Positions 8,667 through 17,313 of a stretch of DNA of 64,000 nt are shown here, one piece after another. Position 1 is the stretch's first letter. Every line of letters begins with the position of its first letter. The position numbers were made by a program, and so were the translations under genes. The notes below the pieces were generated by a model, which saw nothing but the letters and a program-made list of their open reading frames with translations, ran no database searches and was not told the origin of the DNA. Source of the stretch: Jatrophihabitans sp. (lineage in GTDB: Bacteria; Actinomycetota; Actinomycetes; Mycobacteriales; Jatrophihabitantaceae); assembly GCA_036389035.1 (NCBI GenBank), contig DASVQQ010000018.1:1-64000 (forward strand), given 5' to 3'.

Positions 8667-10609
8667 GCATCCGCTACGGCGCCTGGCACGGCGGCGCCGA
8701 TCCGCTGGAACCGCCCTATGACATCCGCCAGGCGCTGGACGAGATCGGCGAGGACGTCCTGGCCGGGATGTCGCCGCGGACGGCGCTGAGCCGGCTGATG
8801 CGCTCCGGGGTGGACGGCCGCAGCGGGCTGGACGCGCTGCGCCAACGGGCTCGCAACCAGGCACGGAAGCTGCGTAACTCCGGCCGGTTGGACGGCACCC
8901 TGAACAAGGTGCGCCAGCTGCTGGACCAGGCGCTGGAAAGCGAACGCGCCGCGTTGTTCCCGGACCCGTCGGACTCGGCGCGGCTGGCCGAGAGCGAGTT
9001 GGACGCGCTGCCCGCCGACACCTCCCGTGCCGTCCGGGAGCTGGCGGACTACCAGTGGCGCTCGCCGGAGGCCGCAGCCGCCTACCAGCAGATCTCAGAC
9101 CTGCTGCGCTCGGAGGTGCTCGACGCGCAGTTCGCCGGGCTGCGCGACGCCCTGGCCAATCCCGACCCTCGTGCCATGGAGCAGATTCGGCGGATGCTCG
9201 CCGACCTCAACGAGCTGCTGGACGCCGACGCCCGCGGTGAGCACACCGACGCCGACTTCGCCGAGTTCATGGCCAAGCACGGGCAATTCTTCCCCGACAA
9301 CCCGGCCAACCTTGCCGAACTCGTCGATTCCCTCGCCCGGCGGGCAGCGGCCGCCGAGCGGCTGATGAACTCCCTCACCGCGCAGCAGCGCGCCGAACTC
9401 AGCTCGCTGATGGACCAGGCCCTGAGCCAGGCAGATCTCGGCGACCAGCTCAGCCGGCTTCAGCAGTCGCTGCGGGCGGCCCGTCCGGACCTGCCGTGGG
9501 GTGGCTCGGAGCGCATGTCGGGCGAGCAGCAGCTCGGCTACTCCGACGGCACCCAGGCACTGGCCGAGCTGGCCGACCTCGACGAGCTGGCCGAACTCGC
9601 CGGGCAGGACTACCCCGGCGCCAGCCTGGCCGACATCGATGAGGAGCTGGTGGAGCGAGCGCTGGGTCAGCAGGCGGTCGAGGATCTCGACCAGTTGCGC
9701 CGGATCGAGCGTGAGCTGCAGCGGCAAGGTTACCTCGAACAGGGTGGCCGCGGCCTGGAACTCAGCCCGCGGGCGTTGCGCAGGCTCGGTAGCACCGCGC
9801 TGCGCAAGGTGTTCGCCGCGCTGGAGTCAGGTGGGCGCGGTGACCACGACGTGCGCGACGCCGGCGCTGCCGGTGAGATAACCGGGGCCAGCCGGGAATG
9901 GCGCTTCGGCGACGAGCAACCGCTGGACGTGGCGCGCACCGTGCGCAACGCGGTGCTGCGCTCGGGCCCGGGCCGGGTGCGGTTGAGCGCCGAGGACTTC
10001 GAGGTGGTCGAGACCGAGCGCCGATCCTCGGCCGCGGTGGCGTTGCTGGTGGACATGTCGTACTCGATGGAGCTGCGCGGCACCTGGGGCGAGGCCAAGA
10101 CCACCGCCCTGGCTCTGCACGCGCTGGTCAGCACGAAGTACCCGCAGGACGCCATCGAGATCATCGGATTCTCTGACTACGCCCGCACCATGACCCCCCG
10201 CGACCTGGTCAATCACGACTGGGAGCGGGTCTATGGCACCAACCTGCAGCACGCGCTGATGCTGGCTCGCCGGCACCTGGACAAGCATCGTGAGGCTGAG
10301 CCGGTGATCCTGGTGATCACTGACGGCGAGCCCACCGCGCACCTGGCCGCCGACGGCTACTCCGATTTCTGCTGGCCGCCGTCGAGTGACACCATCGCCG
10401 CGACCGTGGCCGAGGTCCAGCGCTGCACCAGGCGCGGCGCCACCATCAACATCTTCATGCTCGATGACGAGCCCCGGCTGGTCGACTTCATGCAAGAAGT
10501 GGGCCGCCGCAACGGCGGACGGGTCTTCCTGCCGAAGTCCGGCGCGCTCGGCGAGTACGTAGTGGCCGACTATCTCAAGGCGCGCAACGGACGGCGCCGG
10601 GCCGGTTGA
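8663..10609 (+). CDS. VWA-domain partner of the chelatase-like ATPase
   Basis: A 648-residue cytosolic protein. The C-terminal third is a von Willebrand A domain with a MIDAS motif DMSYS (about residues 464-468), a Thr in GTN and DGEP (about 545). The first 400 residues are helical, rich in Leu/Arg/Asp, with no signal or membrane segment. The layout matches M. tuberculosis Rv0959 and the BchD/CobT type of AAA+ partners, which bind metal and recruit clients. It starts on ATG, coupled to the gene before it through a relay mini-ORF. A hairpin overlapping its stop codon ends transcription. Confidence 0.85.
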   Translation: MSIRYGAWHGGADPLEPPYDIRQALDEIGEDVLAGMSPRTALSRLMRSGVDGRSGLDALRQRARNQARKLRNSGRLDGTLNKVRQLLDQALESERAALFPDPSDSARLAESELDALPADTSRAVRELADYQWRSPEAAAAYQQISDLLRSEVLDAQFAGLRDALANPDPRAMEQIRRMLADLNELLDADARGEHTDADFAEFMAKHGQFFPDNPANLAELVDSLARRAAAAERLMNSLTAQQRAELSSLMDQALSQADLGDQLSRLQQSLRAARPDLPWGGSERMSGEQQLGYSDGTQALAELADLDELAELAGQDYPGASLADIDEELVERALGQQAVEDLDQLRRIERELQRQGYLEQGGRGLELSPRALRRLGSTALRKVFAALESGGRGDHDVRDAGAAGEITGASREWRFGDEQPLDVARTVRNAVLRSGPGRVRLSAEDFEVVETERRSSAAVALLVDMSYSMELRGTWGEAKTTALALHALVSTKYPQDAIEIIGFSDYARTMTPRDLVNHDWERVYGTNLQHALMLARRHLDKHREAEPVILVITDGEPTAHLAADGYSDFCWPPSSDTIAATVAEVQRCTRRGATINIFMLDDEPRLVDFMQEVGRRNGGRVFLPKSGALGEYVVADYLKARNGRRRAG

Positions 10610-10647
10610 AACGTGGTGTCTCGGCATCGCCGAGCCACCACCGTTTC
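10608..10647. terminator. Bidirectional terminator hairpin shared by the VWA gene and hupB
   Basis: A long inverted repeat (GAAACG...CTCGGC, loop ATC, GCCGAG...CGTTTC) with one or two mismatches. Each end overlaps the stop codon of one of two convergent genes, so it can serve both. There is no U-tract, as is common in actinobacteria. Confidence 0.8.
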
Positions 10648-11377
10648 AGCGAGCGTTCTTTGCCGGAGCCTTGCGGGCGGTGGTCTTCTTCGCCGGAGCG
10701 GCCTTAGCGGTGCTCTTGGCCGCGGTCGTCTTGGCCGCGCTGGTCTTGGCCGGAGCGGCCTTGGTCGCCGTGGACTTGGCCGCCGTGGACTTGGCGGCGG
10801 TCTTGGCCGGCGCCTTGGTGGCCAGGGTCTTGGCCGCGGTCGTCTTGGCCGCGCTGGTCTTGGCCGGAGCCTTGGTGGCCAGGGTCTTGGCCGCGGTGGT
10901 CTTGGCCGTGGACTTGGCCGCCGTGGACTTGGCCGCGGTGGTCTTGGCAGCGGTGCTCTTGACAGTGGCGCCCGCCTTGGTCGCCGTGGCCCTGGCCGGC
11001 TTCACCGGAGTCGCCTTGGCCGCGCCGGACTTGGCGGCGGACTTGACGGCCGGTGCGACCTTGGCGGCGACCTTCTTGGCCGGAGCCTTGGCCACCTTGC
11101 GGCGACCGGCGATGATCTCCTTGAATTCGGTACCCGGGCGGAAGGCTGGAACCGAGGTCTTCTTGACCCGAACCTTGGCCCCGGTGGCCGGGTTACGCCC
11201 GATCCGGGCCGCCCGGTCACGCTTCTCGAAAGCGCCGAAACCGGTGAGGATCACCTTCTCGCCCTTGACGACGTTGGCATAGACCTCGTCGGTGATCGCA
11301 TCCAGAATGGCTGCGGTGGACTTGTGGTCTGCATTCAGTCGAGCCGCGACGGCGTCGATGAATTGGGTCTTGTTCAA
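10646..11377 (-). CDS. hupB: HU-type nucleoid protein with long Lys/Ala/Pro tail
   Basis: Residues 1-92 are a complete HU domain (NKTQFIDAVA start, GFGAFEKRDRAARIGRNPATG, AFRPGTEFKEII). Residues 95-243 are a histone-H1-like tail of KTTAAKST, KAPAKT and KTLATK repeats, as in mycobacterial HupB. It compacts DNA and is often lysine-acetylated. I choose the TTG at 11375-11377 because GGGAGGG lies 6 nt upstream and the protein then begins exactly at the HU domain. The tail DNA is a set of imperfect repeats that also keeps other frames open. A 13-bp palindrome (11426-11438) lies upstream. Confidence 0.93.
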   Translation of the reverse strand: MNKTQFIDAVAARLNADHKSTAAILDAITDEVYANVVKGEKVILTGFGAFEKRDRAARIGRNPATGAKVRVKKTSVPAFRPGTEFKEIIAGRRKVAKAPAKKVAAKVAPAVKSAAKSGAAKATPVKPARATATKAGATVKSTAAKTTAAKSTAAKSTAKTTAAKTLATKAPAKTSAAKTTAAKTLATKAPAKTAAKSTAAKSTATKAAPAKTSAAKTTAAKSTAKAAPAKKTTARKAPAKNAR

Positions 11378-11425
11378 GCTCGTCCCTCCCAATGTGTTGT
11401 CATTCCAGCGGAAAGTGTGACACCA

Positions 11426-11438
11426 ATTGATCATCAAT
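11426..11438. promoter_or_regulatory. 13-bp palindrome upstream of hupB
   Basis: ATTGAT-C-ATCAAT is a perfect 6-1-6 inverted repeat, about 50 nt upstream of the hupB start, in the divergent region shared with the GNAT gene. It may be an operator or sit at the promoter; unproven. Confidence 0.35.
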
Positions 11439-11549
11439 GTGAAATCTTGGCTCGATTCGTTCTCGCGAGTCTTTTCCGGCCCTCGACGGCCCCTGCTACG
11501 CTCAGCGGCGATTTACCATGTGGAATAGGCATATTCATCGCCTGACAGC

Positions 11550-11555
11550 TAACCT
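11550..11555 (+). promoter_or_regulatory. -10 element of probable leaderless promoter (GNAT gene)
   Basis: TAACCT ends 6 nt before the GTG at 11562; there is no Shine-Dalgarno. Confidence 0.45.
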
Positions 11556-11561
11556 GACCTG

Positions 11562-12026
11562 GTGAAAACATCTTTGTCGGTTCGGCGGATTCAGGCCACT
11601 GAAAGCAGTGAGTTGCGCCGATCGGTGCTGCGGCCGGGCTGGTCACAGGGTGCGGAGATGCCCGGTGAGGACCAACCCGGGGTCGTGCACCTTGGCGCCT
11701 ATGACGGAGAAGAGCTTCTCAGCGCTTGCCTGATCTTTCCCGAACCGTGTCCCTGGCTACCCGGTGAGCACGCCTGGCGGCTGCGCGGGATGGCCACCGA
11801 TCCACAGCGGCGGGGCACCGGTGCGGGTACCGCCATCGTGCGTGAGGCGAGCCGAATCGCCATCGCCGACGGGGCCACCGTTCTGTGGTGCCTGGCCCGC
11901 GAGACAGCGGTCGGTTTTTATCGCCGCCATGGTTGGACAACTTTCCAAACAGTGTTCGACACCGACCTGGGACCGCACCAGCGAATGTGGCTGCGACTGG
12001 GTCCGACAAGCGATCCGACGCCCTGA
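11562..12026 (+). CDS. GNAT-family N-acetyltransferase
   Basis: A 154-residue single GNAT domain. The acetyl-CoA loop is RLRGMATDPQRRGTGAGTAIV (about residues 72-92; Q/R-x-x-G-x-G/A pattern in RRGTGAG). The family's end motif AVGFYRRHGWT lies near residue 117. The substrate is unknown; the layout resembles ElaA/YjdJ-type small-molecule acetyltransferases. The GTG start fits the leaderless promoter. It lies divergent from hupB and converges on the pat-like gene; the two stop codons are adjacent with no space for a separate terminator. Confidence 0.85.
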   Translation: MKTSLSVRRIQATESSELRRSVLRPGWSQGAEMPGEDQPGVVHLGAYDGEELLSACLIFPEPCPWLPGEHAWRLRGMATDPQRRGTGAGTAIVREASRIAIADGATVLWCLARETAVGFYRRHGWTTFQTVFDTDLGPHQRMWLRLGPTSDPTP

Positions 12027-14720
12027 TCACAGACCGCGCAACCGGCGGGCGCCGACGTCGTTTCGCGTGATCGGCGGGGCGATCCGCACCCGGGCGACGA
12101 GCACGTGCGCGCCGGCGGCGGCCGCGACCATCGGCTCCAGCGCGCACTCGACCACTTCGGGTAGCTCATCAGCCAGCCGGGAAAGCCGCAACGCCACCTC
12201 GGTCAGGGCCGGGATGTCAGCCGGTTCGCCGCCCCCGTAACCGGTCAGCAGCGGAAACGCCTTGGGGCCCCTGATCAAATCGGCGGCATCGAGAGGGGTC
12301 AGCGGCACGACGGCATAGGCCCGGTCATTGAGCAGGTCGGTGGCCAGCCCGCCGACTCCGAAGGACATCAGCGATCCGAAGGACCGGTCGTCGTGCACTC
12401 GCAGCACCGTGTCGACGCCCCGGGACGCCATCCGCTGCACGATCACCTCGGCATGCTCGGCAAGACCGAGTGAAAGCCATGCCTCGTCGATGTCAGAAGG
12501 GCCGCGCAGGTGCAACCGGACCGCGCCCGGCGCCTTCAGCGCGACCGGCCAGCCGAGCCGCTCAGCCGCTCGCACCGCGGCCGCGACGCTGTCGGCCGGC
12601 TCGGCGGCAACCACGTCGATGCCATAGGCGCCAAGCAATGTCCGGGCCTCGGCCGGCTCCAACCACCGTCCGGCCGGCTCGGCTGCCAACAACCGGGCGA
12701 CGAACTCGCGGGCCGCGACGGCGTCCACCTCGGCGAGTTCCGGCGGCGGGCCGGCGTCACGCCCGCGCCAGCGGGCATAACGCGTCACGTGCGCCAGGGC
12801 GGTGACAGCGCGCTCAGGCGATGAGTAGGACGGGATCGAACCGCGCATCGGCGCCAGCGGGCCGGGAGCCGCCAGCGCCGTCAGCACACCGTCAAAGCCC
12901 AGAAAGGTCGACAGCACCGGTTTCTGCTGCCCGGCAACGGCGTTGCGCATCTCCTCGGCCACCGCGATCTCCTGGCCCCGGTGCACCGGCGGGACGAAGA
13001 TGGTGACCACCGCGTCGACATCCGGCGCCGCAAGCGCTTCCCGCAACGCGATCCCGAAGTCAGCGGCGCTGGCGTCGACGCCGACGTCGACCAACCGGGC
13101 CAGGCCCATCCCGGCGGTGGCCAGCGCGTCGAGCACCAGCACCCCCAGCGCGGTGGAATGGCCCACCACGGCAACCCTGTTTCCTTCGGGCAGCGGTTGG
13201 GTGACCAGCAGCAGGGCGACGTCGAAGAGCTCGGCCAAGGTCTCGGTGCGGATCACCCCCGATGCCTCGAACAACGCCTGGACGCTGGCTTCGGGCACCT
13301 CTACCGAGGTGTGCTGAAGGCCTGCGACCATGGAGCCGCGACCGCTTTTGACGGCCACGATGGGCTTGTGCCGCGCGAACCGGCGAGCGATCCTGGCGAA
13401 CTTGCGAGGGTTGCCGAAGCTTTCCAGGTACAGCAGGGCGATCTCGGTCGCCGGGTCGGCTTCCCAGTACTGCAGCAGGTCGTTGCCCGACACGTCGGCC
13501 CGGTTGCCCGCCGAGACGAAGCTCGAGACCCCCAGCCCGCGCCGCGCCGCCTCGCCGAGCACCGCGACTCCCAGAGCCCCGGACTGGCAGAAGAAACCGA
13601 CCCGGCCGGGTAGCGGCGCGACCGGCGCCAACGACGCGTTCAGCGCCACCCTCGAATCGGTGTTGAGCAGTCCCAGGCAGTTCGGCCCGACGACCCGCAT
13701 GCCGTGCGCGCGGGCCTCGGACACCAGTTCGCGTTGCGCCCGGGCGCCGTCGGCGCGGGCCTCATCCGTGCCGGACTCGCCGAAACCGGCAGACATCACC
13801 ACCAGCCCGCGCACCCCGCGGGCGCCGCACTGCCTCACCACCTCGCCCACCTCAGCGGCCGGAATGGCCAGCACCGCCAGATCCACCTCGCCCGGAACGT
13901 CGGCGATGCTGGGGTAGGCCAGGGTCGAACTGACCGAACGTGCCGCTGGATTCACCGGATAGATCGGTCCGGTGAAGCCCGAACGCTGCAGGTTGCGCAC
14001 CACCAGATGGCCGATCTTGGCCGGGTCGGCACTGGCCCCGATCACCGCCACCGAGCGCGGGTACAGCAGCCGGCGGACCGAGCTGGCATCGGCCCGCAGC
14101 TCGCGCTCGCGAATCACCTTCTCGGTCAACTCGGTGGCGGCGATGTCGAACTCGAGGGTCACCTCGTTGCCCTCGAGGTGGCGGGACGGCTGGTACCCGG
14201 CGTCGAGGAACACCCGCATCATGGCGGTGTTCTCGGCCAGCACCAGCGCCTCGAACCGGGTGATGCCCAGCTCGCGGGCGATCTCGGCCAGATGTTCCAG
14301 CAGCACCGAGCCGATCCCCCGGCCCTGATGGGCATCGGCGACCACGAACGCGACCTCGGCGCGCTGGCCGGGCGTGGCCGGGTCAGCACCCGGCAGCCGG
14401 TCGAAACGCCCGACAGCGACGACCTCACGGCCGAGCCAGGCCGCCAGCGCCACCCGGTCGACGTGGTCGACGTGGGTGAACCGGATCAGGTCCCGTCGCG
14501 GGATCGTGGGATAGGCCGAGAAGTAGCGCAGATAGCGGGTGCGAATCGACAGCCCGGCGTGAAAGGCCACCAGCGCCTCGGCATCCGCGGGAGTCAGCGG
14601 GCGCAGGTGCAAGGTGCCGCCGTCGGCGACCACCACGTCGGCTTCCCAGGCCGGCGGGTAGTCGCCCCACTCGGTCACCCGGCCCTGCGAGTCGGTCACC
14701 CGACGCGGCGGGTCAGTCAC
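12027..14720 (-). CDS. GNAT / ADP-forming acyl-CoA synthetase-like fusion (protein acetyltransferase type)
   Basis: An 897-residue protein. Residues 30-200 are a GNAT domain with the CoA loop AHQGRGIGSVLLEHL. It is followed by a CoA-binding domain (LYPRSVAVIGASADPAKIGH, about 220), a succinyl-CoA-ligase-like domain (VGPNCLGLLNTDS, FCQSGALGVAV) and an ATP-grasp end. This is the Pat/AcuA-type architecture in which the acyl-CoA-synthetase part is often a sensor and GNAT acetylates Lys of acyl-CoA synthetases. The GNAT is N-terminal here. The start is GTG in the last of three tandem RBS/start units. It follows acuC in one transcript, which supports a protein acetylation role. Confidence 0.87.
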   Translation of the reverse strand: MTDPPRRVTDSQGRVTEWGDYPPAWEADVVVADGGTLHLRPLTPADAEALVAFHAGLSIRTRYLRYFSAYPTIPRRDLIRFTHVDHVDRVALAAWLGREVVAVGRFDRLPGADPATPGQRAEVAFVVADAHQGRGIGSVLLEHLAEIARELGITRFEALVLAENTAMMRVFLDAGYQPSRHLEGNEVTLEFDIAATELTEKVIRERELRADASSVRRLLYPRSVAVIGASADPAKIGHLVVRNLQRSGFTGPIYPVNPAARSVSSTLAYPSIADVPGEVDLAVLAIPAAEVGEVVRQCGARGVRGLVVMSAGFGESGTDEARADGARAQRELVSEARAHGMRVVGPNCLGLLNTDSRVALNASLAPVAPLPGRVGFFCQSGALGVAVLGEAARRGLGVSSFVSAGNRADVSGNDLLQYWEADPATEIALLYLESFGNPRKFARIARRFARHKPIVAVKSGRGSMVAGLQHTSVEVPEASVQALFEASGVIRTETLAELFDVALLLVTQPLPEGNRVAVVGHSTALGVLVLDALATAGMGLARLVDVGVDASAADFGIALREALAAPDVDAVVTIFVPPVHRGQEIAVAEEMRNAVAGQQKPVLSTFLGFDGVLTALAAPGPLAPMRGSIPSYSSPERAVTALAHVTRYARWRGRDAGPPPELAEVDAVAAREFVARLLAAEPAGRWLEPAEARTLLGAYGIDVVAAEPADSVAAAVRAAERLGWPVALKAPGAVRLHLRGPSDIDEAWLSLGLAEHAEVIVQRMASRGVDTVLRVHDDRSFGSLMSFGVGGLATDLLNDRAYAVVPLTPLDAADLIRGPKAFPLLTGYGGGEPADIPALTEVALRLSRLADELPEVVECALEPMVAAAAGAHVLVARVRIAPPITRNDVGARRLRGL

Positions 14721-14778
14721 GGGGATCCTCCGGGTCAGTCACGGGGATCCTCCGGATCAGTCACGGGGATCCTCCGGA
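14713..14778 (-). repeat. Three tandem 22-bp units carrying RBS, start and stop codons (acuC/pat junction)
   Basis: Exact period 22 (14713-14734, 14735-14756, 14757-14778), one base variable. On the coding strand each unit has GGAGGATCCCC then GTGACTGA, that is an RBS, a GTG start and a TGA stop overlapping by 8 nt. The first unit ends acuC; units 1 and 2 start mini-ORFs (MTDPEDPRD) that each end in the next unit; the third starts the fusion protein. Confidence 0.95.
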
Positions 14779-15953
14779 TCCAGGCCCAGCAGCGGGAAGC
14801 TGGCGTGGCGGGTGGCCCAGATCGAGCGGTCCAGCCAGGTCTCACCGCCCGGGGCCCACGGCTGCGGTTGCGGCTCGCGGCCCTCACCCATCAGCTGGGG
14901 CAGCGCGGCGGTCACCCCGCGGCGGCGCAGTCGCTCCGACCAGGACTGCGGGATCTCGGTCCGGGGGTCGATCGGGTGGCCGGTCATCTCGGCCAGCAGG
15001 TGGGTCCAGGTACGTGGCACGCAGCGCAGCACCCCGTAGCCGCCGCCTCCCATGGCCAGCCACCGGCCATCGGCGACCTGGTGCGCGAGCCGGTGCAGCG
15101 CCGCGTAGGCGGCCCGCTGGCCCTCGATGGTCAGCGCCAGGTCGGCCAGCGGGTCCTCGTGATGGGTGTCGCAACCGCACTGGGTCACCAGCACGTCCGG
15201 GCCGAAGGCCGTCACCGCCCCCGGCACCACCGCCTGAAAGGCCCGCAGCCAACCGTCGTCGGACGTGCCCGGCGGCAGGGCCAGGTTGACCGCGGTGCCC
15301 TCACCCGGGCCGCTACCGACGTCAGTGGCCACCCCGGTTCCCGGGTACAGGGTGCGGGGATCCTGGTGCATCGAGATGGTCAGCACCCGCGGGTCGTCGT
15401 AGAAGGCCGCCTCGACGCCGTCGCCGTGATGGACGTCGATGTCGACATAGGCCACCCGTCGGGCGCCTGCGGCCAGCAGCGTCCGGATCGCCAGCACCAC
15501 GTCGTTGAAGACGCAGAAACCGGCGGCCGAGTCGCGCATCGCGTGGTGCAGGCCGCCGGCGATGTTCATCGCGTGCCGGGCGGCGCCGCTCCACACCTGC
15601 AACGCCGCCAGCCGGGAGCCGCCGGCGATCAGCGCGGCAGCCTCGAACATGCCCGGGAAAACCGGGTTGTCCGAGCTGCCGAGGCCGAAGCCCTGGTAGC
15701 CCGGGTCATCGCCGGCGGCACGGACCGCGGCAAGGTAGCCGGCGCCGTGCACCGTCAGCAGCTCGGACTCCTCGGCCGGAGCCGGTTCCAGCACCGTCAG
15801 CCGGTCCAGCACGCCCAGGCTGCGGGCCAGTGACATCGTCAGGTCCAGCCGGACCGGCGCCAGCGGGTGCTCGCCGAAGTCATATCCCAGGTAGCCCTGC
15901 CCCCAGATCAGGGTGGTCCGGCAGTCCGATCCGATCCCGGTTGGCGAGCTCAT
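14757..15953 (-). CDS. acuC: AcuC-type acetoin-utilisation / lysine deacetylase
   Basis: A 398-residue zinc-dependent class I histone-deacetylase fold. Visible are the His pair GGLHHAM (about residue 145), the metal motif YVDIDVHHGDG (Asp/His about 178-184), GCDTHHEDPL (Asp about 262) and the GGGGYG loop. These are the expected active-site positions, so it should be active. In Bacillus, AcuC deacetylates acetyl-CoA synthetase; here the next gene encodes the acetyltransferase fusion, so an antagonistic pair is likely. Its last residues DPEDPRD are encoded by the first 22-bp repeat unit. Confidence 0.92.
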   Translation of the reverse strand: MSSPTGIGSDCRTTLIWGQGYLGYDFGEHPLAPVRLDLTMSLARSLGVLDRLTVLEPAPAEESELLTVHGAGYLAAVRAAGDDPGYQGFGLGSSDNPVFPGMFEAAALIAGGSRLAALQVWSGAARHAMNIAGGLHHAMRDSAAGFCVFNDVVLAIRTLLAAGARRVAYVDIDVHHGDGVEAAFYDDPRVLTISMHQDPRTLYPGTGVATDVGSGPGEGTAVNLALPPGTSDDGWLRAFQAVVPGAVTAFGPDVLVTQCGCDTHHEDPLADLALTIEGQRAAYAALHRLAHQVADGRWLAMGGGGYGVLRCVPRTWTHLLAEMTGHPIDPRTEIPQSWSERLRRRGVTAALPQLMGEGREPQPQPWAPGGETWLDRSIWATRHASFPLLGLDPEDPRD

Positions 15954-16073
15954 AGGAATTGACGGTAACCGTCGCGGCTGCGGCCTACATCTCGGCGTCC
16001 GTGGCAGGCTTGCGCAACGGTCGTCCCCGACCTCGGCGCGGGTCGGGTGGCGTGCTTGGCTGGTGATGTGAAG

Positions 16074-16102
16074 TTGGACATACTCAGCCTCGGCGCTATG
16101 TC
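16074..16102 (+). promoter_or_regulatory. Candidate promoter of the sdh operon
   Basis: TTGGAC (16074-16079), a 17-nt spacer, then TATGTC (16097-16102). This is the best -35/-10 pair in the 185-bp gap after acuC. It would give a 5' UTR of about 30 nt before the ATG at 16139. Confidence 0.5.
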
Positions 16103-16138
16103 AACGTCATACGATTTTGCCGTCGAATGGAAGGCGTT

Positions 16139-16428
16139 ATGCCGGTCTCTGTCGAGCTCAGAACGCTGAACCGCGCGGTGCGGGATCTCCGCACGGCGGT
16201 CACGTCTCTGCGCGGCAAGTACGGTGATGTTCCGACCGTGATGCGGCTTCGCAACGATCTCGAACGGCTCGAGTCAGACGTCCACGACGTCAGCTCGCTG
16301 CCGCCGACTGGCCTGGGAGGAACCCCATCGAGATGCACCAGCTGACCGACGAACCTCACGACACCTCGATGTGGGCCGAGGACGCCGAGGACGAGGGCCT
16401 CGGCGGCCACCGTGGAACCTCACGATGA
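16139..16428 (+). pseudogene. Frameshifted small protein upstream of sdhC (Rv0250c-like, about 96 residues)
   Basis: Two short frames look like halves of one protein. The first (16139-16345, RBS GGAAGG) encodes 68 residues of a helical N-terminal part (ELRTLNRAVRDLRTAVTSLR, residues 5-24). The second (from about 16312, or ATG 16333, to 16428) encodes a tail with DEPHDTSMWAEDAEDEGLGG and overlaps the sdhC start (ATGA). A small protein of about 97 residues lies in the same place next to the M. tuberculosis SdhC gene (Rv0249c); the tail is the part I expect there in frame. A -1 shift between about 16290 and 16325 would restore one protein. It may be a real mutation, a sequencing error or a frameshift site. 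Confidence 0.55.
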
Positions 16429-17246
16429 CGAAGGCAGATCCGACCGACCGGGCAACCGGCACCGGCGTCAACGCCCCTGGCCGAGCCCGCATCGGCGCCC
16501 GCACGCTGCGCACCGACCGCTGGTGGATGCCCCAACTGGTGACCGCCCTGGTGCTCGGGCTGTTCGCGATCTACGCGACGCTGCGGGCGTTCCAGAACGG
16601 TGACTACTACTCCAAGCCCTACCTGTCACCGCTGTACTCGCCCTGCCTGAGCACCGAGTGCGTGCCCGGCTCCAGCGACTTCGGCACGCCGATCGGGTCC
16701 TGGTTCCCGCTGTCGCCGGCCATCATCATCCTGATCTTCCCGCTCGGATTCCGGATGACCTGTTACTACTACCGCAAGGCCTACTACCGCTCGTTCTGGC
16801 TGTCACCGCCGGCCTGCGCGGTGGCTGAGCCGCACGCCAAGTACACCGGCGAGACCCGCTTTCCGCTGATCCTGCAGAACATCCACCGCTACTTCTGGTA
16901 CGCGGCGATGGTGTTCTCGGTCATTCTGACCTTCGACGCGATCCTCGGGTTCCGCGACCAGCAGGGCAACTGGGGCCACATGGGCCTGGGCACCGTGGTG
17001 CTGCTGATCAACGCGGCGCTGATCTGGGCGTACACGCTGTCCTGCCACTCGTGCCGGCACATCGTCGGCGGGCGGTTGAAGCACTTCTCCAAGCACCCGA
17101 TCAGGTACTGGGCCTGGGGCAAGGTCTCGGTGCTCAACGCCAAGCACATGGAGCTGGCCTGGGTGTCGCTGGTCTGGCTGGTCGTCACCGACCTGTACAT
17201 CTTCCTGCTGGCTCGTGGCGCCTTCAGCGATCCCCGGTTCTTCTAG
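16425..17246 (+). CDS. sdhC: Succinate dehydrogenase cytochrome b subunit (membrane anchor)
   Basis: A 273-residue integral membrane protein, the same length as M. tuberculosis Rv0249c. About five hydrophobic helices start near residues 32, 103, 168, 202 and 246. Several His residues (NIHRYFWY, SCHSCRHIVGG, NAKHMELAW) are candidate heme ligands. It anchors SdhA/SdhB and passes electrons to the quinone. The start ATG overlaps the stop of the preceding small frame. A longer open frame from 16371 is not needed. It is the first gene of sdhCAB. Confidence 0.88.
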   Translation: MTKADPTDRATGTGVNAPGRARIGARTLRTDRWWMPQLVTALVLGLFAIYATLRAFQNGDYYSKPYLSPLYSPCLSTECVPGSSDFGTPIGSWFPLSPAIIILIFPLGFRMTCYYYRKAYYRSFWLSPPACAVAEPHAKYTGETRFPLILQNIHRYFWYAAMVFSVILTFDAILGFRDQQGNWGHMGLGTVVLLINAALIWAYTLSCHSCRHIVGGRLKHFSKHPIRYWAWGKVSVLNAKHMELAWVSLVWLVVTDLYIFLLARGAFSDPRFF

Positions 17247-17313
17247 GACCGCCGGCTGCGCTAGCTGAATCCCCCGCGACCATCGAACAACGGACACCGA
17301 GGACTGCCGCCTG

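Noticed and set aside
10646..11060. Long open frames on the + strand opposite hupB
   Set aside because: They are made by the repeated Lys/Ala codons of the HU tail. The minus-strand frame has a perfect HU domain and an RBS.
16333..16428. Independent 31-residue gene
   Set aside because: The RBS spacing (about 12 nt) is poor, and the sequence fits better as the frameshifted end of the preceding small protein.
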